This document shows positions 10,512 to 24,020 of a stretch of 64,000 nt of DNA, in pieces. The translations under genes and the position numbers were made by a program. A model generated the notes under the pieces. The model was not told the DNA's origin, did not search any database, and saw only the letters and a list, made by a program, of their open reading frames with translations. The first letter of the stretch is position 1, and every line of letters starts with the position of its first letter. The DNA comes from Monarcha castaneiventris obscurior (lineage: Eukaryota; Chordata; Aves; Passeriformes; Monarchidae), in the NCBI GenBank assembly GCA_026261815.1, contig JAMPIT010000890.1, positions 6,912,001 to 6,976,000 on the forward strand, read 5' to 3'.

Positions 10512-12057
10512 CTGTCAGTTTGCTTTGTGCAACATCTTTTTTTTTGAGGACTTATTTTCAAAAGTTACTGAGCTTCTACTGTTTTGATGGTTTTTGTTGT
10601 ACCATTAAATTCTTAGGGCTTCTTAAAATTAGGTTAAAAGAATGTTTCTTACAATAAGTAAGTCCAAAAGAATAGGAATTTTAGAATGTTAAGACTGCAA
10701 ATAAAATTGATGTAAGTTCTGTGTGTCTGAAAAGAAACTGCGTTGTCCCTGTAGGTCGCTATTCTATACTAACGGTGATTATACAAGGGCACAACACAAG
10801 GCATTTAGAGTTTTTATGAAGTCCAGCTGGAGCAGAGATTCAAAAGACCAGGGTAGTTAAAACGATTACCTAGATTTAAACTTTTCAGAAATAGATGAAT
10901 AATGGGAAAGCAGAAGCAAGAATATAAGATTTGGGAAAACTGTTTCAAAATAATATTGAGTGAAGAGTTGTGGAAAGCATGTATACAGAGTAGAAGAGGA
11001 GGAAATAAAAGGAATATAAAGAAATTAGTTTGTCAGGTGATAAGAGCTGACATCACAAATGGCTTCTTTTTATCTGCTAATCTCTATTTTATAGCTAGCA
11101 AACTCTGGGGCATTTGCTGAGATGGGGAAGAAAAAGACACAGGAGAGGTGGTGGTGAGCGAAGGAAAAATCAGCGGTTCTGTTCTCCCAGATCTCTGCCT
11201 TTGTTCTACTCTACCACAACAAGGCTGTTAGAAGAAATTTAGGGATTTAGTCACATAAGACACAAGATAATCTCTATTCTGCTTAAACCCTCATCCCAGC
11301 ATCCTGATCTTGGTCAAATATGTGTTTGGTGTCTGCCTGTGGCAGCATCTCAGCAAATTTCACACCAGTCTTTACTACTTGCTCATGGCCCTTAATAAGG
11401 GACTAATGTACAATTGTCTGTTAATGGTAGGTTTTGTTACAGATTAATCTTTTAACAGGCAGAAATCAGAACCAGAAGCTACAAGGCTGTTTTACACCGT
11501 CAGATCTGCGGCTCTGCAACACCTGTGTCTATTTTTAATAGTTAGTTTTGCTAGTTAGTTCTTTTCATTTAGTATTTGGCATGAGCTAAGAACATGCAAA
11601 TAGTCACCTCAGGTGGCTTAGCTAAAGGCCTAATAACTTATGCATCTGATTCCTCTTTGTCAAGAGACGCATATCATTTTTAACTGTAATAGTTTCAGTT
11701 TAAGAGTGCTAGCAGGTGAAGAAGACTGGGATGCTAATAGGACCTGAATGAAGTGTTTAGCTAACCCATCCTGTGAGTTGCTTACAGAGATACATAGTAT
11801 TCTGAGACACTGTGGGGATAAACTCTCTGGGGTAAATACTGTATACACGTGTGTGTGTATATATAAAAGACAAATGTTTTCAGTGAAAGAAGGTAAGCTG
11901 CGGTGGTTTTGATTGAAAGTTACACTGTTTCTAATGTGAAATAATGAATGGTTAAAAAAAAGAGTTTCTTTCCTTTACTTGCTTTAGTTACAGTAACATT
12001 AAAACAGAAATCCGCTCTCAGATCTCCAAGTAGTTAATAACTGGGGGTGGGAGTGGA
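10512..12057. other. Presumed intron, nothing recognised
   Basis: AT-rich sequence with no recognisable gene, RNA or repeat apart from a short CA/TA stretch near 11849-11866. Confidence 0.5.
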
Positions 12058-12123
12058 CAGAAAATAACAAAAGAAAAAAAAAATTCCCACAAAAAAACAA
12101 ACAAAAAAACCCCCAAAAAACCA
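12058..12123 (+). repeat. A/C-rich low-complexity tract
   Basis: A-runs with interspersed C (acaaacaaaaaaacccccaa). This resembles a decayed poly-A tail or simple expansion. Confidence 0.8.
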
Positions 12124-12840
12124 ATACTACTTTTCCTGGTTTAAAGGAATTCATTTTGTTGTGGGCAAGATGTTTCTGAAAGCTATATATTGCAATACAC
12201 ATATCATTTGTAGCCTTGATTCGAGAGGGCCTTAGGATGATACTGTTTATTGAAGAAGGTGAGCAAGAAGTTACTGGTGGAAAAGGGTGTGAGAATTTCA
12301 GATTTTTGTCTACTTTCTCATGCTTTCATTTGGATTTTACTGAGATCTTGTATTGTCGATGTTTCACTGTAATTCTCTATGCTTTGAAAATAGTTAAGGG
12401 GGGAAAATGTATCTATAAAAGAAGCAATTCTTATAATTTGCCTAGGACTATGCATGTGACTTCCAAAATGCTGAAGCTGAACACCAGAGAAGCCATAAAA
12501 CACTTACACAGCACTCTATATTCCGCAGCATTTTCTAAATATAGACTAAATCCTTGTCATGAAGAGTTTGTATAGTTAAAACAAAACAAGACTTGACATG
12601 ACACAGAACAGCTTGAGAGAGGCATGAGCGCTGTAGGTGAGAAACTGTGAGAAATTGAACAATTGTTTCAAGTGAGGGATTGAGAGGACAGTGAAGATGC
12701 CCACCCCTTTCAGTTGAAAAAAGACAAATATGGGAGGTTGAACTCCTTTTGTTGCCTAGTTTTTTGTTACTAGGTTTTTAGAAACCACTATTTCTTTCTA
12801 ATTTAGATCGTGAAAACAGTAACTATATGAAATCTATAGC

Positions 12841-12863
12841 TTTTTTTTTTTTTTTTTTTTTTT
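12841..12863 (+). repeat. Poly-T tract
   Basis: Uninterrupted run of about 23 T. Confidence 0.95.
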
Positions 12864-15800
12864 AAAGTAATAAATAAGAAAGGGATTTAAAGCTGTTCTC
12901 AAATGCACATTTGTGGGTCTAGATCCTCAGCCAGTGCTATAGCACTGCTTCCTTCAATGGAGCCCAACACATGTATTGCTTGTAGCTCCTGTTTGTTAGG
13001 CTGAGCAGTGGCTGCTGATAGCTGAGCGAAAGAAGGATGGAGTAGGCAGAAAATGCAATAGCTTTTGATCTACAGTGCCTCTAGCACCTCTCCTTTGGGA
13101 TGTCCTTGGTTCTCTGTTCCTCCTGAAACTGTTTTTCTTTACTAGAAGTTAAAAATGAAACTTGCAAACACTTGGTGAATTGTGTTGCTTGGACAAAAAA
13201 TGAAAACACATTACAGTGAAAGCAACTTACCCTGATTTTCTATGGAAACAATACTTGGTTATCCTACCGTCCAAGGATCCTACTGTACAAGCTGCACCAG
13301 ATGTTTTTGAACTTCTTGGTTGCTTTCAGTGATATTTGACAAAAGAATGGAAGTCTTAAAAATTAATTAAAGTTTTATTAAATTTTGAGAAATTGGAGGA
13401 GAGAGAGACACTCATGTAAATTCTCTGACTGAAAGAAAGGCTGCACAGTGACCTCATTTTATGATCAGTATCAAAAAGTCCACCTAGGAGAGGAGTCTTG
13501 TATGTGTCCTAGCTGCTCGGAGCTTCTTAGACATTGAAATGAACCAACCACGACAGGCAAATCTGTAGGTAATTAGGCCTTGTTAGGTCTGGCATTCATA
13601 ATGATATATGAGGAAAAAAAACCCTGAGTGTTTTTCTTAAGTTGTTTGTTTGGGGTTTGGGATTTTTTTTTTTTAATGGTCTCTTCCTCCCTTCCCCTGG
13701 GTTATTTTTATATCACCTTTTTTGAAAGCGTGGGGTGGAGAACTCCTTCAGGGTGTTGGACTGACGCCTGCCTGATGAGAATTGAATTGTTTAAGCCCTT
13801 ATACTGTATCCTATTACAACACCTGAACGTTTGCTTCTCTTTTGTTTTTGTTACTTACCTACCTGAAGTCCTCAAGGAAACATGTTGCAGGCATGAACCT
13901 TTTATTTAACTCAGCTTTTGACTGGGAAGATAGCAGGTATTGTGTTTTTTTAATTGGTCTGGTCACACTGACACTCAGCACATCTATCAGCAGCAGCAAA
14001 GAGGGCCAGACTGCTTTTTGTTCCAGGGTGTCAGAAAAGAATGGAAAGCCCAAACAAACCCTGCTGTGAAGAAGGTGCAGATGAATTGGTTTTGCTTTGA
14101 ACTAACCTGAGTGCTTGGAAGAACAGAAGGCGTGCCTGCTTTGTGGAGTGTGTATTGGGCTGGCTGGCCCAATGTCATAACTGAAGGAAAGATCCCTGTT
14201 ACAGATACTCAGCTGAAGATGGGAAACTAGTAATTTATGCTTCTCTCTGGTACCTCTGGTTTAAGAAGGTGTGTTAAAAATAGAGAAGTAAGAGAAAATG
14301 TCAGAGGCATCTCTTTTTCTGTGCGATAGCAAAACACTCAGCAATTAGTAGTGAATGCAAAATCCAAATATTTGTATTCAGACAGAGTGCATTCCTACCA
14401 AAGCATTTTAAGTGGTTTGTTGCTCTCATAGAAAATGAGCTTAGAAATAAAGCAAGGGAGCCTCTGTGTCAAGAGAAACTTAATGGAATGTTATGTTTCA
14501 GTACTTCAGACTTTATGCTAAGATTTGGAAAGCATATTACTTTTCTCCACTGTACCTGAGCAGAAATTGTGGTGAAGAACATAGAGAAAAATTGTTGAAG
14601 AGAGTGGCTATGAAAAATAACGATGTTGTGTGTTTGGCACAGTTACAACATCAAAACCCTCCTCATGAGTTTGTTTATTTTGGAAAACAGTTTGGGCAGG
14701 GCAGTACTGTGATTATTCAAGTCATGTTTGGATATAAAATGAGCTTGGTTTGTTCTGTCAGGCAGGTGTCTCTGCGTTCCAGTGAAAAATATTTGCTGAG
14801 CTTGTGTGCAAAAAGTGCACCTGCTTATTGGAATGACAATTTCAGCTGATATAAACTGGTATGCAGGGTACAGCAAAGTGACTCAAGGGTGAGCCATCCT
14901 TTTTTTAAGATGGGATTCTTCCTTTGGCACTGTGGGAGTTTTGCCTTTGCTCATGTTAGTTGTGCTTCTGTCAGCGCCGGTTGTGCTTCAGTTGAGCTCT
15001 GGTTACTGTATGTGTGTGTTAGAAAGACCTTTTGTAATTTATGTATTATGAATGGTGGTTATTGAGGAAAGTTATTTCATGGGCTACTTTATTATCTTGA
15101 ATACAGCAGCTTGTAATACTTAGGGGTTTACCAGAGGGATTTAATGAATCTGTGACAATAGAAACAATTACAGGGGTGGTAGAAAGAATCCTTGAATGTA
15201 TTATTTTTATTTCCCTGGAGTTAATCTTCACATATCAAAGTAAATTAACCAGAATATGCTGCATGGATGTCTTCTGGATTCCCAAGTCAAAAGCTATTAT
15301 GAACAAAATGTGATTCTCTTTATTCCCTGTCCTACAATCCTTTCTCAAAGTATGTTCCTAGTGAAGTCAATGTAAGTGAACAGAGTAATATTCTGCATAC
15401 ATTTGTGGTATTAAGGGAAAGACACTGGGCTATGTAGAGGGACTGGGATATATACTGGGATATACAGAGGTAAAATTGTTTCAGGAGGTATTTTTGCTTT
15501 TCTTCCTGAACCTTCATCTCCTGCCACCCTCTCAGCCTCCATCCACCTGGCTGGTGTCACGAATCTTCATGCTCTTTGTTATCCCCAGCGTTGGCAGTTC
15601 ACAGCCTCTTGTCCGGGTTTCCACTCAGAGCTCAATCTGCATTTCAATCTGCAGCTTGCAGGCTGAGCTACCTGCACCAGCTGTATTCCTCAACACTACA
15701 ATAGAGTGTTTACATACCTCAGTTTGACCATTTAATGCCCTGAGGGATTGCCAACGGAGTGGCATTTACTGGAGAGGCCAGGCTTGATGGAAACTGAAAT

Positions 15801-18800
15801 CATAACCTGGCCGGAGATGAAACAGAATATATTTTGTATTTGTTTATTCGCTTAGGAGTAGATACATGCAGAGATGAATGTCAGTGTAATCCTCAAACTG
15901 TTTACTATGTTGTGCTAATCTCTACAACTACATCTGATTACAAAAGAAAAAAAGGCCACTGCTAGGCTTTAAAAGTTTCTGCCATCTGTCCTGGTGCTTA
16001 TCCTTCGTTCACCGTAAGGATGTATTGTGGGAGCATCCCCGTGTATTGCAGCCTCTTAGGCTGCTTTTACCTTCTGCCTCTCTTTTGGACTCTGTTCAAA
16101 TGGAGCAGCATGTGGGTCTTCTGTTTTACCAGAACAATGCAGATCCTCATATCCTATGCTTCAGTTGCTTAACCTAGCAGCTTGGCATTTGGGACCTTCT
16201 TTTTATTGTGTAGCTTTTCACAACAGCTTGCAGTGGAGGTATCACAAGGAAGAGATCTTCCAGGTCTGTTCTAGCAAGAGGAATGGTGTGCTTTCCCACT
16301 CCTTTATCCTTGGCATTTTAGTGCTAGTGGAATGGTTTCACCCTGCATACCCTTGTTAGCTGAGAGCGTCTCCAGATCCCCACCATGTAAATGACTGTAC
16401 CCTTTGGGTGTGCTCTGGATCAGGCTCATCCTTTGTCCTCATCTGACACTTCACTGCTTCTGTCTGCTGGGGAGATCTGCCTAGAATTGAAACCACAGAA
16501 GGAGGGGGATAGCCTATACTTCTAGGAGGACAGTGGCTTTCCTGCAGCTGTTAATGGGTTTCAGGACTCCTCCCTAGAAAGCAGAGACCAGGCAAGTGAT
16601 GGAGATCAAGAAAATAACATAGATACCAAATTTGAGAGCTAATCCATGTGTTTTTAAATATTCAATGAATAATTTAACAAAATATTTTAAATATTTAAAG
16701 TGTATTTAAAGCACCGTTTCAGCAATTCCTGCAGCTTTGGATTTTTCTTTCTAATCTTTTTGGTTCATGATAGAGGTTTCAGGTATGCTGTTATTTCCAC
16801 CCCTTAGGTTACAATGAAATGAAGTATTAGTCCGAGATATGAAATTGTGGATGCCACTGCTTGGACACTGTTAGGCATAGATGCTTAAAATATTTTAATT
16901 TTATGGTGGAAATCCCTTATAATAAAATTGTTGTTTTCAGAGGAAAGGCTGGACTTAATTGGGGTTATTTACACAACTAAGTGAGAGGAAAGAGTACTCT
17001 TAGAAAATATAATGATCAAGTTTTAAATATTTTTTGCTTAAAGAACTCTTGCCTCCACAATATATATGTTCTCTCAATCAGTTGCAGTGTGAAAAATGGT
17101 ATTGGTAAGGTTTTTTAATGCTCAATATATACTGTCTTTGTTTATTGTATTTCACTGGCTGTGGCAAATGAAAGTAGCTGTAGGCAGTATAAAACAAATA
17201 AATTTAACATGCTCTTCCATGCAGTGAGTATGTAAACTTGAAGCTTCATGCCGAAGTCTGGGTTGATGGTTGAAAGTTAAAACCCTGTATGTTCTAAAGG
17301 GAATTCAGGACAAGTTGATGGAAGTGAAGTCCAACAAGTGTTACCAAGTATGCAGAAATTCTGGCGTGAAAATGGTGGGAAGAATATTTTTTTGGGGGGA
17401 GGGGGGGTAGTGGTATCTTGCATTCTTCCTGAGCATAAGATTTTGTATGTGCATGAGATGGGTGTGTGGCCTGGCTGCCTTGTAGGAACGGCTGCATGAC
17501 ATCCAAGTTCTGCATTCACAAAGCATCCTCAAAAGTGTTTAAAACTGTAGAAATTAGGAACTGAAAGTCTCAGTGAGAGCTGGTTATGTCCGCAGTGCCC
17601 AAGGTAATGCAAATTGCATGAGCTGGCAGTCTTATTCTGTGAGCTCAGGGAATGCTGCTGATCTTCTTTTTGTTTTTTGAACTTTGATAATCCACTCTCC
17701 CACGTGGCTAAACAACGGAGAGAGATCTTGTTTTCTACTTATCTAATGATGGCAGCAATTTCTTGGCAGCTGAATTAATTTCAGATTCTATAACATGACT
17801 TCAGATTAACATTAGATTTCTCATAGCTAATGGTATTTTAGCCTCTCAACTCTATTCACAGGAAGAAAAAATCCTCTCTCTAGAGGTATTTGTGTTTTAC
17901 ATCTGATTTCCCCTACTTTCTTCTAGCATGCGTCACAGTTTGTCCCTTTTAATAGACAGAGGTGTGAAAAGCACTCTGGTCATGACTAGCAGCACTTCTT
18001 TTCAAAAATCAGTTCTTAAACTTTGAGATTCTGCATGAACAAAAAGGTTGTTGGTGTATACATAATAAGCAGAATTCAATTTCAGAGTGATCTGTGCTGC
18101 ATAATAAGATGAACTCACTTGTACAGGGTTCATTTTAATAAGCTAAATGAAACATTGCACAGATAAGAAGCAACGATTTAGTTCGCCCTTAAACTACATT
18201 AGAAAAACAGTGACTCACTGAAGTAGTGGGTAACCAGTCCCCATGTCATACAGGGGGTGAGGTTACAGTGTCTCTGCATGGGGGAGTGCTGAGCAGAAAT
18301 AATGAAGGTGTTTTTTGTTCTGTGTATTCTGTTAGTGAAGCTTGCTGGAACAAGTCAGTTTGGTGTCTTACATTGAAAAATATGATGTCCTCTTGTGGAG
18401 GGTTTAAAGAAAATGAGGGAAGCTTATTCAAAAATCAGAAAATGTTTTACCCTGAGGGGTGAAAAAAGGTCTGCTTGTTTGATTTAACAGGAAAAAATAA
18501 AAGGAACTTAATGAATAAAAGTATGGAAGTGCAAGTGCAGGTGAGAGGAAGGCTCTTGAAATAGAGCGGTGTTTAGTAGTTGGAAGTACAAAAAGTGCTT
18601 CTATAAAACCTGTAATCAGAATATGAAGGAACTAATTTGTGTAGACTGTTATATAGGAGGTTGGAAGCAGTGCTCATCTTGGTTACTCCATCCCTGAAAT
18701 CTGAGAATGATGGAACTATTTCTGGGATGCACACAATCACACGGTAAATTTTATTTTAAGACTCTGTGATGAATAGATTTAAAAAGTAATTATTTTAGGA

Positions 18801-19787
18801 GAGCCCAGGTATTTTCTGTTTAAAATATTTTTAAAACTGAAGCATTTTTCACTGTACACGCTGATTACTCTGTTAATTTATTTTTTTTTACAGCATAGAG
18901 TAGGGAAATGATCCAGCCTCTTCCATCTTCATGTTCATACACATGAGGACAGACTTAATAGAAAAGTTGATGGAGAGAGGTTAATTAATTTAATTGGTTT
19001 CCATGGGACTTATAAAAATAAATATGGATACAGTTAATTTTCTCATAGAAGGTTGTTTTCTATAAGCCTATAGAGTGAGTTAAATTTTGCTTAAAATCTA
19101 TTTGGAGGAACTTATTTTGATGTGGCCTTAGGGATAGGATGGCTCATGTTTTTGGGGTAAAAGAGGGATCCAGGACCATAAAAGTGCTTTCCTCCATCGT
19201 TGGCAGCAAATGTCATCCCCCAGACCACTAGAGAAGTGGCACCTCTGTCATGTGCCAGACTGTGCTGGAGAGGAGGTGTTCAGCTGCTATGCCTGCTATC
19301 ACTGAGCAGATGCTCTGCATCTCCTGAAGGTGACAGGCCAGATGGAAGTGTCTCCTGTGCCTGGTGCAGCCCACAGGCTGTCCTCTGGATGGCCCACATG
19401 GCTGGCCAGCGCTCATGGTGGGCTTCTCCTGCTGGCATGAATGGGTTTTCTCAAAGCTTGCAACGCTGTTGCATGAGTACGCTTAAAAGCCTTGCGTTCC
19501 TGAGAACGCTGAATGGAAAAGATCTGGCGTCTTTCTAACTCAGGAACTGAGCGATTATGAATTCTTCTAACCAGAAACTTGTGTTTCTTCTCCCTCACCC
19601 ATGACTGCAACTGTTTTCTGTGTTACCTGCTGGACTTTTGCCTTTTGCATCTGTGGATGCATGCAGTTAGTCAGTCCCTATCCCGCATTAGCATTCCGTG
19701 CCGGGAGGAGCCCTCGGAGACCATGGCTTAGCTCTGCTTAGGCTTTGCTGTACAAGCCTCTTGTTAGACAAAGCTTCACACTGAATT
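12864..19787. other. Presumed intron, nothing recognised
   Basis: Seven kilobases of AT-rich DNA without a recognisable gene. A 118-codon frame at 14493-14849 follows an acceptor-like 'gttatgtttcag', but it has no familiar sequence and ends at a stop without a clear gene context. A G-rich run, G6-A-G7, is at 17394-17407. Nothing else is supported. Confidence 0.45.
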
Positions 19788-19810
19788 CACATTTTCATTA
19801 TGAAAATGTG
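19788..19810. repeat. 23-bp perfect palindrome
   Basis: cacattttcat (19788-19798) and its exact reverse complement atgaaaatgtg (19800-19810) are separated by one T. As RNA it could not form a normal loop, so it is more relevant as a DNA palindrome or possible dimeric protein site. Confidence 0.85.
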
Positions 19811-20365
19811 CATCTAATTGGTTCTTTCAGCTAACAGAAATGAAAGATGGGTGGCATCTGTTTAATAAAGTCCATTATCATCTGGAGATTAAAGGGAGAT
19901 ATTTCTACTTTGCTGTATCTTAGTGTGTTGACTCAGTGTTTCTGTAGGGGCTTCAGTGCTGGCCTGGAGTTTTATAAGAAGTTTCATGCAGTCAGTACAT
20001 ATCTTGACACTGTTATGAACATGATGATATTTTATAAAAATACTGATATTTTCTTGGATTCTAGCAGATATCTGAATATGGTACCTGTAAATTTGAACAC
20101 ACAGGAAATGAAAGTGTGCATTACCAGTCTTTCATCTGAGCTGTCCCATACACAGACCCTAATTTAACCAGGTCTCTCTCACTTATTTCCATCATGGTTC
20201 TCTGTATTTTTAGGAGCTTAGCATATGATATTTTTTCTTTATTTATTTCTTGGTACTTCAAAAGAAATCTTTGTGCTGAGGGTTATAGTTAAATGCATTG
20301 ACACAAAGTGATAAAGTATGTAGGTACTTGAGGAATATCGTATGTTGTCCTTGACTTTGCTGCAG

Positions 20366-20502
20366 CTGGATTATTCAGAAGTTTGTCGTGGAAGCATTAC
20401 ATGGGGTGAAGTGTATGGAGGACATATGGCATGTTTCTTGGCAGACGATGGACTTCTGATGTTCTTGTCTATAAGCACAGAAATACTGCTTTCTTTATAT
20501 AG
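20366..20502 (+). CDS. Candidate internal exon, unidentified
   Basis: An acceptor (gtccttgactttgctgcag, AG at 20364-20365) is followed by 137 bases open in one frame and ending at tatag|gtattg (GT at 20503-20504). The peptide begins LDYSEVCRGSITWGEVYGG and later contains FLADDGLLMF. I recognise no family. The donor is only fair (gtattg), and an open frame of 45 codons is not rare here, so this is a weak candidate. Confidence 0.15.
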
Positions 20503-23280
20503 GTATTGTGTGTTTGTATGTGGGATTATATATATGTATGAGAGCTGATTTTATACAACACTATTGCAGAGTAAGTGTTGTAAGGTATAATTAGAAAAGC
20601 TATCATTAAACTACTACTGAGTTCTGTAGTTTAGGATTACACATTATTTCATTTTGGATCGAGGCCATTTCTCTCATGTGGTTTCCATGTCTGTGATTTC
20701 TTGTTCTTCAAAATACAATTAAAGACTCAGCAGACATATAGAGCTAATGACATAGAGAGAAATTAAATATTCTAATGACTTGAAGTGTAAAGCTTCATCC
20801 ATTGATTTCTTTATTAAAATATCATTTAATACTTAATCTATGCTAATGAAATATGACAAAGATGAAACCACAAAATAGAGCATCTGTGGTGAAGCTGAGC
20901 CTGAGATGTTTAGGACGTTGTAAGTAAAGGGTGTGTTTAAAGGCTGTCCTTTGTGCATCAACTAAAACTACTGGGATGTTGTGTTATAGCAACAGACTGT
21001 AGCAGGAGCACTGGTTTCTGGTTGAGGGGTTGCTTGTGAGTGTTTTGGTAACTGAGAGGTTTTGGTGGGGTTGCCCTGCTCCAGGGACTGTCCTTGTTTC
21101 TGCCCAGTCAGCTGTGGTGGATAAATTCTGGGACTGGTTAGGGTCATCCTCTTCAATACCATAGCTCAGGTTATAGGAAAAGAGGGATTCTCTGGACATT
21201 GGTGGTGTCTGTGAGAGAAATGGAAATGTGCCCTTATGGAACAGTGGGGACAATGAGTGATACAGCTGGAGAGGGACAGCATTAAAGGGCCTGTGAGGAA
21301 GAAATGGAGAAATTTGGTGTCAAGGGAAGAGAGATGGGTGTACGTGTACATTTATTTGTGTGCTGTGAGCTTGAGAGTGTCTTAGGGGATGACAACAGAG
21401 CTGGTGACCTTGAATGAGGCTCCTTTTGCCACATCACAGCTGGACAGCTGTAGCTCTTTGGAATTAAACAGTTCAGCTGGGAGCCAGAAGAGGCTTTCAG
21501 AGAAAAGGCAGTGTCAGTAAACGTTGCTTCACTTCTCTTTTTATCAGGAAAAAATTCTGAGCAAACATAACTCACACTGTGTTTGTGCATATATGCTGTG
21601 CAAAATGTACATATTTACATAAGCTTCAATCCTTTTGCATGCATGATTTCTATGATAAAGGTATTTATTACTGCCTGGTGAAAATTGTGTGTTCCGTTTG
21701 AACGAATGTTATTTTTGGGATTTCTGCAGTAGTGATCTTAGAAATCATGGGGTTATTTTTAAATTTACATTTCTCTGTGAGCTGTGGTGTAAAGGTGGCT
21801 TAAAACTTAAGAACAAATACCTGTTCTGCTATAAGAATAAATAGTGCTGTATTAAAACAAAGAGTGTATATTTTTCAACTACTTTAAAACCTTTCCTATC
21901 TCCTTATCATAGCAATAAACTTTAGTGCTTACACAGTGCTTGACTTTTTCAGGAGCTCTTTACAAATATTAATTAATTGTTTTCCTACATTGGAAAAGCT
22001 TCCCAGTGCAGACACGTGGGTGGGAGCAGTTGGGGACAGCCAGGCCAGCAGAGCAGTGTGTCTTGCTACACCTCTTTATTTCCTGTTGTAAAGATGGTTG
22101 GCAAAGGTGCCAGCCACCTTTCTTTGTCCTTCCCTCTTGATAGCTCTTATCTTGGGGAATCCACCCTGTATATTTCCTAACGAATTTCTCCTCTGGGAAT
22201 ACACCATGAAGTCTTGCCTCATGCATAATTTTGGACCCACTAAGATTTTCACTGGGAAGCAATTAGTACTGCTATATTCACATAGCATGCCTCATACTAG
22301 GGGCGATTAGCATTTGTGTGGTGCTTTCCAAATAGTGATCTCGAGGAGTCTAATGAAGCTGACATTTCCCTGTTTTGGAGCTATATTAAAAAAATAAAGT
22401 TCAGAGAAGACAGAATTGGAACTAACATACTGGATTTCTGGCAAATAGCTTCTCCTTAAGTGAATGAATAAGATTGTCTTAATATGGAAAACAGAAGTGC
22501 TTTGAATAATGAAAAAGAGTAAGATTACGGAAGTTAAGAGGTGCAATATATTTCACATCCCATGCTTAAGTCAGAGAAAATGAAAAGCCTATATCCATGC
22601 ATGTTGAATTGGGATCACAGTAACATAGGGAGTGCATACACCTGAGAACATCTATGGAAATTAATTGCTATTTAGTTTCCTTAAAATATTAATTAGCAAT
22701 GGCCAAGTAAGTTAACTGAGTAGCAACAACCAAAAATATTGTCTCAGACCACACCCATCACCAGTGCCCCATGCACTGCAGTGGACTTTGTGTTGACTTT
22801 TGGCAGCAGAGGAATTGGCACAAATCTGTTTAAATCCCAGTTTTGTTACCAAGCACATTAACCTGCGTTCCTCCTGAGCTCTTCAGAAGCACCAAAATGC
22901 TTCTTTCCAGTGCTCTTTTTTCACTGGAACATCAAAACCAGGACTTCTGCTGCTACAGAGTCTCCTCACCTCCAGCTGCCAATTACAGGCATATCTGTAA
23001 TGTTGTGCTTCCCTGTATTCGGTGAGGTGTGGTTATTACGTGTGCCCTGGGCTCCCTCTGATCTTCTGCAGTAGTTGCCTGGACTGCATCTTGCAGGTTT
23101 GAGTGCTCTTTTCTTTGTGCATCTTGCTCCATCCTGTCCAAGGAGAACAGGATGTCATTTCCAGGGATCCCATGGGTACTTGGGGTTGAAAGATTGAGTA
23201 GGAAAGGGAAGAAGTTGTCAAGAAAGGAGGAAATTCAGATGAATTAAGGAAAGGAGATTAATGTTCAAATGAGTCAGCCT
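20503..23280. other. Presumed intron with possible old SINE/LINE remnants
   Basis: No gene seen. The segment around 21945-22000 (agctctttacaaatattaattaatt) and the one around 22310-22440 look like diverged tails of MIR/L3-type elements, but the match is too weak to call boundaries. Confidence 0.35.
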
Positions 23281-23488
23281 TTTTTTTTTTTTTTAATCTG
23301 GTATTAGGTTTTTGTAGAACAATGTCTGCTACAGATTCAGGAAATGGTATTGGCATTTAAACCAAAAAAATTGCTTGGCTTTCTATTTAAAGGCAATTTT
23401 TTTTATCTTTTAGAAACAGAAATTTGATTAGCTGACGATTATGACAAATGATTATTTCTTGAGAATTCAAACTGACTCAGCTGAAATG

Positions 23489-23745
23489 ATCACAGAGTCA
23501 TAGAATACCAAGTTGGAAGGGGCCTCAAGGATAATCTGATCCAATCTTTTCTTGGCAAAAGCACAGTCTGGGCAAGAAGACCTAGGACCTGGTCCAGCTT
23601 AATTGGAGGTGTCCAGTGTTGGGTAACTCTCCACATCCCTGGGGAGGTTATTCCAGTGGCTGAAGGCTTTCATTGTGAAAAATTTTCCTCGTGTCCAACC
23701 AGAATCTCCCCAGCAGTCTTCTGGCTCTTATCTTGAGAGGCAACT
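23489..23745 (-). mobile_element. CR1 LINE, 3'-terminal fragment
   Basis: The + strand start 'cacagagtcatagaatacca' followed by agttggaaggggcctcaag is the reverse complement of a CR1 3' end. The following 200 bases fit the end of the CR1 coding region, with a 'ccagtggctgaaggctttca'-type segment. It is heavily diverged and 5'-truncated. Confidence 0.8.
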
Positions 23746-24020
23746 AATGAACATTTGTTGCTGCTCTGGTAGGCCTGGCTAATTCTCCAGTTGGGTGCAA
23801 TGGCATGAATATTGCCACTTTGGACCTTGCCTCCTTAGCCCCCTAGTTTAAAGCCTGCCTCACCAAGTTTAAAGCCTGCCTCACCAAGTTTAAAGCCTGC
23901 CTCACCAAGATGGCCAGTCTGCTGCCAAACATTCCCTTGCCTCTTCTAGTCAGATGGATCCCATTCTTTCCTAATAGACTGTAGTCACTGAATATAACTA
24001 TTGATGATAATTATTATTGA
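23746..24020. repeat. Unclassified interspersed repeat between two CR1 copies
   Basis: The segment contains the triplicated 21-mer and a following 'atggccagtctgctgccaaa' sequence. It gives the impression of a dispersed avian repeat, but I cannot assign it to a family. It separates two minus-strand CR1 fragments, each with its own 3' terminus. Confidence 0.3.
23847..23909 (+). repeat. Three perfect tandem copies of a 21-mer
   Basis: The unit 'tttaaagcctgcctcacca' plus ag occurs three times without mismatch at 23847-23867, 23868-23888 and 23889-23909. Perfect identity suggests a recent expansion of one unit of the surrounding repeat. It is not CRISPR, because there are no spacers. Confidence 0.97.

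Noticed and set aside
14493..14849. 118-codon + frame after an acceptor-like site
   Set aside because: No recognised similarity, ends at a stop, and the only donor-like site inside (ggcag|gtgtct) is weak. Similar frames arise by chance in 64 kb.
17394..17407. G-quadruplex at G6-A-G7
   Set aside because: Only 14 bases with two G-runs. It cannot supply four separate G3 tracts with loops, so a stable quadruplex is doubtful.
23847..23909. CRISPR-like direct repeats
   Set aside because: The units abut without spacers and the DNA is vertebrate, so this is an ordinary tandem repeat.
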